From assembly GCA_947561585.1 (NCBI GenBank), contig CANNZV010000266.1:62001-126000 (forward strand): a stretch of DNA of 64,000 nt, read 5' to 3'. Positions within the stretch are counted from its first letter, which is position 1, and each line of letters starts with the position of its first letter. Shown piece after piece: positions 57,787 to 64,000 of this stretch. The stretch comes from Caprella mutica. Taxonomy: Eukaryota > Arthropoda > Malacostraca > Amphipoda > Caprellidae. The notes below the pieces were generated by a model, which was given only the letters and a program-made list of their open reading frames with translations, was not told the origin of the DNA and did not search any database. Position numbers and translations under genes: made by a program.

Positions 57787-60700
57787 GTGTGTATAATGTA
57801 GCTAGTATTAACTTCAGCCTCACTGATTCGTGTAGTTATATATTGTGATCTTCTTCCTATTCACAACTTTTTAAACTTTAAATTCTATAAAATACCATTA
57901 AAACGTCTTCTTCTTATTCACGAATTCTTTACATTTAAATGCCATAAAATACCATCAAAACGTCTTCTATACGATCAACAAATGATACCTAATCTTATGA
58001 AAGATTTGCATTGATTATCTTTTTCCTTATGTGTAATCGGTTAAAGCTAACTTTTGATAATAAAGACTAGCACTAGCCAGGTAAATGCTAGTGTGCTGTG
58101 CTGGTTATAAGCCAAGCGTTTGAATGCCAATTGGAAGACTAATTTGTACCCTACTTTTCACCTTTATGTTTATGTAAGTCTTGTTATTCATTACTAATTA
58201 CCTTCACACTCACCTTCTCCTCACCTTTTGGTGCCAAATAAGCACTTGTTTCTACCAGTTATCCTTGCATTGGAGTCACTATAGTAATTAAGAGTACCAG
58301 TGAGATGTTTGCTGTTGCTTGGCAGACTATTTACTATTTATCCCCAGCATCAGCACTAGCTATCGTCACCAACTCTAAACACTAACATCTTTTCAAGTTC
58401 TAAGATCAATTTGTGAAATTAAGAAAGGAATAATTTTATCTGTTTTTTTTTAATTGATTTTCAAAATAAAATAGATGCATGTAAATGAAGGTCAAAATTA
58501 ATAGTTTCCCGATCTGAATAGTCTCTTGTATTTTATACTCTTTTATCCATGGTACCTGTAGTCATAGGAATTAAATAGAGAAGTATGCTAAGTTTCGAAT
58601 TCATTGACTGTGAACTTGACCGTTCTTCAGAAACTGTAAACAAATGGCGTCACACAGAGTACTCTCAAATAATAAAGGTATTATTAGGTAACATTATAAG
58701 TGAATAGAGTGTAACGCGTGATAAAAACAATTTTATGCAAGTTAATTTCCATGAAAATGCACATTTAACTGAATAATAGCACATATTTTATTTAAAAACA
58801 AATGGAAACAACTCTGTGTGACGTCACACGAGTTGTTTCAGATGTTTCAATATTGTACTTCCCTATTTATTTACTATGCTTGTAGGTATCATGAATACCA
58901 ATAAAATATAAATTATAATAATTAGGGCTGGGACAATATGCCTTTAAAATCATAGATTCCGAAAATATTATGACGGAGAGAGTTAAAGAGTATTGAATGG
59001 TTCTAAATCAGCTGTATATAGTATTCGATACTGTTTGATTTCGTTTCGTCTATGATATTCTTGGGACCTATGATTTTAAAAGCATATTGTCCCAGCCCTA
59101 ATAATAAGGGTTCTTTCTTCTGACCGAAGATTTGAAACTGACCGATAATTCTTAGCTTACCCCACTAATTCCCTTTCAGTGCGCTAGAGCTATGAGTTTG
59201 CTGCGTCAGCTTCGTGTGATGTGGTCAGCAGGAGTTGACATCAGCATAGAGGTGCTGGTTGCGCCAGAGTGCGAACACGGGGCTGCTATTGCTGCTGCTA
59301 TTGACACCAGCAAAGCTATGACCAAGCACACGCTTAAGCTTATTGAGCTCTGGACCTTCGCTGTGAATCACAAGTAAGAAAACTGATTCGTTAGTTTGAG
59401 TATACTTAATGATATATTTTGTGTCAAAATAGTTGATTCATGAAGTCCTATGAAGTTTATTTATGACTAAATCAACAGAAATTGATTTACATCATAGAAT
59501 ATTTGTAAAATTTTAGACCCTATGAATTCGAGATTAGAAATAGAACTCGAGCTACCATGTGTTGCGTAATAATAACTACCAAATAGGTATTCCACTTCAT
59601 GCTTAACTCATCCACTGCTTGCTCCAATCAGGCCCTCCACTGAAGGTGGAGTAACTGGGTCCACATTGATAGCTGCCGTTAGGTCATTCCTCCACTTCTC
59701 TCAATTGTCCGCATGGTTGAGTCTGTCCGACGGACGAAACCCACCCCACCTCATCTACAGACTTACTGTGTCCTCCCCTATGTTCTGTACTAAGTTCGAT
59801 GGCTCTTCTGAAGAACATGTCTTCCCTCTTGCTTGCTTCGGTATAGAGTCTGCCATTAAGGTAACTTATTTACCTTCTAGCCTTCGTTATTAAGGTATCT
59901 TATTTACCTTCCTGCAATTCATTATGCATATTGATAAAATTGGAGTTATTGAATTAATGTAAATCCAAAATATGTTGGATATGCCGGCTATTTACGGCAG
60001 TTTTTCTAATTATTTTTTTCCGCAGGTTACGTGCAGGTCTGTTCCAAGATCAACCGAAATACCATTCGCTATCTGCTCTGAAAAGCATGGCGAGATCATT
60101 TTAGCTCCAACGAATGAGCGAGAAAAATCTCCGAAGCAAAATGTTGATAACAGAAATGAGGCGAATGGCTCTTCTCCGTCTGTGAGCCTCAGACACGGTA
60201 GTTCGAGTATTGTCTTCCCTGCCTCTCTTGCTTCTCTTCCCATCTCACCCCCTTCAGCGTCTCCGTCAGTAGCAGCCCCTTCTCCAAATGGTGTAACGAG
60301 TAGAGCCAACACTTCAGGTGTAATCGCTGAATCATCCACTTCATTCTCTAATGATAGCAAAGTTTCCAGTACTCAGACCTCTCTATCAGAGGTTTCGAGT
60401 TCTGGAATATCTGCAGAAGATTCTTCCATTTGTAGTTCATCAAGCCAAAATGCTTCTCTGAATGGTAATTCGAAGAATGGCATTTCGAATATACCTTCAG
60501 TTTCCCAGATCATTGTCCCCTCTACTTCATCAACAGCTTCTTCTTCTAATAATTCTTCCTCACCCAAAGAAGGTCCATCCAACATTGCTAGTTCACTACC
60601 CACAGACTCTATGCCAGGTTGTTCCAAAGCCAATCAGTTGGAGCCAAAAACCCCCGTAACTAATGTCATCAACACTGCTAAAGTAGAGAATGGTGACTCT

Positions 60701-63700
60701 ATTCATAATGGACATACTACCGTTCTTCCTCAATTGGTTTCAAAATCAAATGGCTCATCTTCGACAATTAAAAATGAATTGGACTTCAGAAACACGAAAA
60801 ACTCTAACGGTTCAGATTCAGTGCATAACGATTCATCAAATGGGGTTCATAACCAAGATTTGAGAATTAATAATTTGTGAGTGTGAAATGCGAAAATTTC
60901 AGTTTGGGTGCAATTCATCATTTGAAGTCAGTTTACTACAAGAAAAATACTCTCATTGTACATAAAGTTCAGCTCTACTAACTATATATTTTATTTCATT
61001 TTCAGAATTTCGAAAAGAATCACAGACAGTGGAAGCAGCAGAGGTTCCTCTCCTGATTTCCAATTGGGTGAATCTCTTCTAGATCCCCCCAGCAGTTCAT
61101 CCCGCCTCCACAGATCATACCAATCCCCTTCCAGATCTGGATCACCATCTCGAGAAACACCAGATCATTTTATCGGCCGTCCTAGACACTACTCAGTGTC
61201 TGACATCAGGATAAGCTCTCGTAGACCCTCCAGTGGAGTTGTTGATAAAGACTACACTGGTATTGTTGTTGGCCATCCTGCCGAAGGTGCTGGCCAAGCA
61301 TCTTGTGTCGTCAGACCTGTTGCTGAACATCTTCAATGGACACAGACCAGATACCCTTCCAACTCCCTTCACTGTCGTGCCATGCATAACAATTACCATC
61401 ACCGCTTCAACCACCCGTGCCATTCCCAATCTGGTCTCTCCAAGAACTCCTTCTGCAATGAGTCTTACAAGAGTGAATATGGAGAATCTTCCTCTACTAT
61501 GCCTGATGGGGAGAAAATCCACAACCTCACTGATGTTGAGAGAAGTGATCTCAAACTAGATTTGTCCGGTCTGGATGAGTCCATGACAGGATTCTTTGAT
61601 GATTCTGTTCTTCCTCCTGACGAATGGAGTCCTAGAAGCCGTGATCTGTTGCTCCAGCACATAGGAAGTGGAGGGACTAAAAGAAAAGTCGATTATTGGG
61701 ATGTTCAGTCCAACAGCAAAGAACGCAAGAAAGAACAAAGTGCAGAGGAGCGATATAATGCTAAATTTATGGTAATTCAATATTCTAATTAGTTAAATTT
61801 AATACTGAAGTAGTAATGTATATGACAATTTCATTTGAATCTCAGTAAATTTTGCTATCTCAATATCAAATATTATTTTATTATGAAACTTGATTTTTTT
61901 TCAGAGTGACGGTAGAAAAAGGAACTTTGACCTGAGTTCTGAAGAGACTGTTCAAATCTTACGAACTCTGCACCAAAGACCTACAAACGGTCCTCTAGTC
62001 TCCACTCCTAGAAATAAGTTCAAATTCAGTGCACCAATCAACATAGAAGTCGCCAACGACTCCAGAGAATTCGCTAAAGAAACCTCAGAAGACAAAAGTC
62101 TAAACATTTCTGCTATCCGTTCGTACCGTAACTCAAACTCTGGCGTTGAAAGTGACAGTGAGGATGAAACTGAAGCCAAGGATCGTTTCGAAGAGGAGAA
62201 AACAGAGAAGTCAAATAGACGAAGTTCTCCTTCGTCTGTGAATGCTGTGAAAGTTGTGACTTGCACCAAGATGTACAAGGCACAGAGCGAATCTTTGCAG
62301 TCTGTTATCGAGTCACGCAGTCGTTGTAGTAACGGCGACGTGAACATCAATCACCAATTGGCTTCTATTGGGGAGAGAGTGAGAAGATCCCTCAGTTTTG
62401 ACAGTGAAGATGAAAGGAAGGCTAACAACACTACTGTCAATATTCTGAGGAATAAGGGAGAGCCTATGCTTCTGAAGTCTCTGATGAAAAGATCTTACCA
62501 GGATAGCAACTCCATCAGCTACAAACATGCTAAGAACAACGAGTCCTCTTCAGATGTTAACAGTGTGAGGAATGATAGCGCCATGGACCTGGTGCACTGT
62601 GATAAAGCATCTCGCCCCGGAAGTCCTGGTACTCTTCTTGGCGATGCTGAAGTTGCGCAAATTAACCTGAACTCTAGCGTGAATGGCGTCAAGAATGATA
62701 GTTTTCGTGATAGGTCCGCTTCTAGAACCTCTAGTCCTGCCATCAACATCCCTTCATCTGACAGTAGCAGAGTCATTCCCATGCTCAATAACTCCACCAA
62801 ACTCTTCAACTTCAACACTGGGCTTCCTCTCACTTCTTCCCCAGCTCCTCTTCGAAAAGGAGGTCGTAGCTTCGATTTCGATTCCAGTTTGAATTCGATT
62901 GCAGCCATTAAGCGGTCAGTAATGTTTATATAGATTTACTTTTTGTATCGTCTTAGCTCTTTATCATGGATGAAAATTTTAAAAAATAAGCACCTGAACA
63001 GTTCTTATTTGGGTTAGCTATGTATTGATAATTTCTTTTTTATTATTAACGCTACTTTTGTTTATTTTTCTATTGACTTTAGTGATATGATTTTTGTTTT
63101 GGAGATGTTTCTTTATAAACAGATTACATTATAACGTTCAGGATGATTGATAAGTAATGTATTTTAAGTTAAAATGAAAAAAATATTTAAAAAAAGAATC
63201 TGGTAGCTACAATACGGGATTTTTCGAAGAAAAGTGGCATTTTCATTACCACGCTTTTTCTGTTTATTAAACATATACAGCCTCTATCGGGGGTCGTCTA
63301 TCCTCTCCAGTCTAACGTTACATCCCCCACAGGTCGACATCTTTCCACAGCAGTGCCCTCTCCCCCGAGTCTTCTTACTGCGAGTGCATGGAGTCAATGG
63401 ACAGCCTGTGCATCAAGTGCTGCAGACAGGCCCTCTACTCCGCCTCTGCCCCCGCCACCATCACCTCATCAAACCTGTTAGGTACTTTCGAAGAGTGTGT
63501 CCTGCATGGACGCATTGAACCTTCATCCACCGTCCAGGGTACGTTCTCTTTCTTCGCGATGTGAAAATTTGATAGTTAAATTTATAGTTTATGCTTATTA
63601 AGTTAATGTAAAATAACAGTCATTAAATTTTAATCAAAGATATTTGTCTCTATGAACTTGTGGCTATTTTTTTCCAAAATAGATTTAAGTCTCATAATCT

Positions 63701-63891
63701 ATTCTCAATTAAAGAGGCAGTACATTATAGTTTTACCTGCTAATAAAAAATCTTAACCTTTATTTTTGCCATCAGGTTTCAAGGCTCAGATCGCAGCTTC
63801 AGGTTCTTTCTGTTCAGATCACATCACCAAACCTGTGACTGTCCTGTTCTTCAACCTAACTGACAATGACCAAGTCTCTTCCCCGTACATG
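57595..63891 (+). CDS. atos: Atossa (ATOS / FAM214) family gene, 5' part, truncated by window end
   Basis: Atossa proteins are nuclear transcriptional regulators; the fly gene promotes macrophage tissue invasion through metabolic targets. Eight coding exons join in phase to 1188 residues: 57595-57786, 59180-59373, 59632-59860, 60026-60876, 61006-61771, 61905-62914, 63333-63538, 63776-63891. Recognition rests on the N-terminal LALLIVEGRIPGG block, the FLHFSQLSAWL block (about 145-155), and the start of the conserved DUF4210-type domain (LLGTFEECVLHGRIEP, about 1129 onward, then ASGSFCSDHITKPVTVLF). Between them lies a low-complexity Ser/Asn-rich linker encoded by exons 4-6. The ATG is supported by an in-frame TGA (57580-57582) in the same exon. 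The exon is preceded by TTTGTTTTCAG, so upstream non-coding exons are likely. The remaining C-terminal domain lies beyond the window. Confidence 0.88.
58590..58870 (+). repeat. Dispersed repeat R2, copy 2
   Basis: GTAACGCGTGATAAAAACAA, AATTTCCATGAAAATGCACA, TTTAACTGAATAATAG and GTGTGACGTCACACGAGTTG are the inverse of 5440-5570. GGCGTCACACAGAGT at 58642 is an inverted partner of CTCTGTGTGACGTC, so R2 may itself be an inverted-repeat element. Confidence 0.7.
58880..59164. mobile_element. MITE family A, copy 5, interrupted
   Basis: The core remnant GTAGGTATCATGAATACCAA (58885) and the complete right end GACCGAAGATTTGAAACTGA plus CCGATAATTCTTAGCTTACC (59120-59162) flank the inserted 58925-59098 element. 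The left arm has been lost. Confidence 0.75.
58925..59098. mobile_element. MITE family J (GGGCTGGGACAATATG ends)
   Basis: Ends GGGCTGGGACAATATGCCTT plus TAAAATCATAG and CTATGATTTTAAAAGCATAT plus TGTCCCAGCCC, about 32-bp inverted repeats, flanked by TA. 174 bp, with a weaker second pair (TCGATACT/AGTATTGAA-like) inside. Confidence 0.88.
59180..59373 (+). CDS. atos: atos coding exon 2
   Basis: Residues 65-128 plus two bases (CARAMSLLRQLRVMWSAGVDISIEVLVAPEC..., ending WTFAVNHK). Acceptor TTCCCTTTCAG, donor GTAAGA. Confidence 0.87.
59632..59860 (+). CDS. atos: atos coding exon 3
   Basis: Residues 129-205, with the FLHFSQLSAWL and HLIYRLTVS segments typical of the family. Acceptor CTCCAATCAG, donor GTAACT, phase 0 at the 3' end. 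Confidence 0.88.
60026..60876 (+). CDS. atos: atos coding exon 4
   Basis: Residues 206-488 plus two bases. It opens with VTCRSVPRSTEIPFAICSEK, then becomes a long Ser/Asn/Thr-rich, probably disordered linker with repeated SSS runs. Acceptor TTTTTTCCGCAG, donor GTGAGT. Confidence 0.86.
61006..61771 (+). CDS. atos: atos coding exon 5
   Basis: Residues 489-744. Arg/Ser-rich at first (DSGSSRGSSPDFQ, RSGSPSRETPD). Later comes an acidic-hydrophobic stretch, DLKLDLSGLDESMTGFF followed by DDSVLPPDEW, which resembles an activation-type segment (inference). Acceptor ATTTTCAG, donor GTAATT. Confidence 0.84.
61905..62914 (+). CDS. atos: atos coding exon 6
   Basis: Residues 745-1080 plus two bases. It contains RVRRSLSFDSEDE, a basophilic-kinase and possible 14-3-3-type site followed by an acidic patch, and SSPAPLRKGGRSFDFDSSLNS near its end. 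Acceptor TTTTTTTCAG, donor GTCAGT. Confidence 0.86.
62915..63332 (+). other. atos intron 6
   Basis: AT-rich 418-base intron between donor GTCAGT and acceptor CCCCCACAG. It contains a weak R1-like fragment (GACTTTAGTGATATGATTTT, 63075). No additional exon is needed to keep phase. Confidence 0.7.
63333..63538 (+). CDS. atos: atos coding exon 7
   Basis: Residues 1081-1149 plus one base. It has a cysteine-rich stretch (YCECMESMDSLCIKCC) and then opens the conserved domain with SNLLGTFEECVLHGRIEPSS. Acceptor TCCCCCACAG, donor GTACGT. Confidence 0.9.
63776..63891 (+). CDS. atos: atos coding exon 8
   Basis: Residues 1150-1188. It continues the conserved domain with GFKAQIAASGSFCSDHITKP and TVLFFNLTDNDQVSSPYM. 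Acceptor TTTTTGCCATCAG, donor GTTAGT at 63892. The open phase shows that more exons follow outside the window. Confidence 0.9.
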
Positions 63892-64000
63892 GTTAGTAAT
63901 ACTTAGTTAATACGGTAAATAGTAGCTACTACAGTGATAGTTGATAAGTTAAATAGTACTAAATGGTTAGTGGTGGTGATACAGTAACTACCACTACAGT

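Larger units (their letters stand above)
57787..59179 (+). other. atos intron 1
   Basis: A 1.4-kb intron containing dispersed repeat R2 and a nested pair of MITEs (listed separately). The 5' half has two near-copies of AAATACCATTAAAACGTCTT (57890-57970). Confidence 0.75.

Noticed and set aside
60010..60633. Minus-strand frames opposite atos exon 4
   Set aside because: Shadows of the real exon, whose phase, splice sites and family match are on the + strand.

Overview
This is animal (metazoan) nuclear DNA, AT-rich, from a repeat-dense invertebrate-type genome. Genes have GT-AG introns. Miniature inverted-repeat elements (MITEs), Tc1/mariner remnants and minisatellites fill most of the rest. 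The phylum cannot be fixed from the sequence. Tc1/mariner remnants, including an end of the type common in arthropods, suggest an invertebrate. No bacterial, organellar or viral gene organisation is seen.

Three genes are readable, all on the + strand. (1) 9706-17711: adenylate kinase 2 (AK2), six coding exons giving 242 residues, with an internal splice donor in the last coding exon and a second 3' exon that would give an alternative C-terminus. (2) 26962-29919: the small GTPase ARL2, five coding exons, 188 residues, with a four-residue longer loop between its switch regions. (3) 57595 to beyond 63891: the 5' eight coding exons (1188 residues) of an atossa (ATOS/FAM214) family gene. It ends inside the conserved DUF4210-type domain, so the gene continues past the window. 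AK2 balances adenine nucleotides, probably in the mitochondrial intermembrane space. ARL2 acts in tubulin folding and lipidated-protein transport. Atossa is a nuclear regulator. Their adjacency does not suggest a shared pathway.

Layout: 1-1360 holds Tc1/mariner relics. 2.5-9.2 kb is gene-free and holds MITEs, a 20-bp minisatellite and a foldback repeat. 9.7-17.7 kb is AK2, whose 3.9-kb first intron is a stack of nested MITEs. 17.8-26.9 kb holds a thrice-interrupted Tc1 relic, a cluster of elements ending CCAGTCTGCA/TGCAGACTGG, and four minisatellites, including a 60-copy 21-mer. 27-30 kb is ARL2. 30-57.5 kb has no recognisable gene; it holds MITEs, dispersed repeats and arrays of 17, 21, 23, 26, 28 and 29 bp. 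57.6-64 kb is atossa.

Thirteen minisatellite blocks occupy roughly 8 kb (about an eighth of the window). Their periods are often multiples of three or lack stops in all frames, so they create very long but meaningless open frames on both strands. The most informative observations are the alternative AK2 C-terminus, three near-identical 8-bp-duplicating MITE copies, two MITEs inserted into one arm of a third, a chimeric MITE, and the block structure of the long minisatellites.
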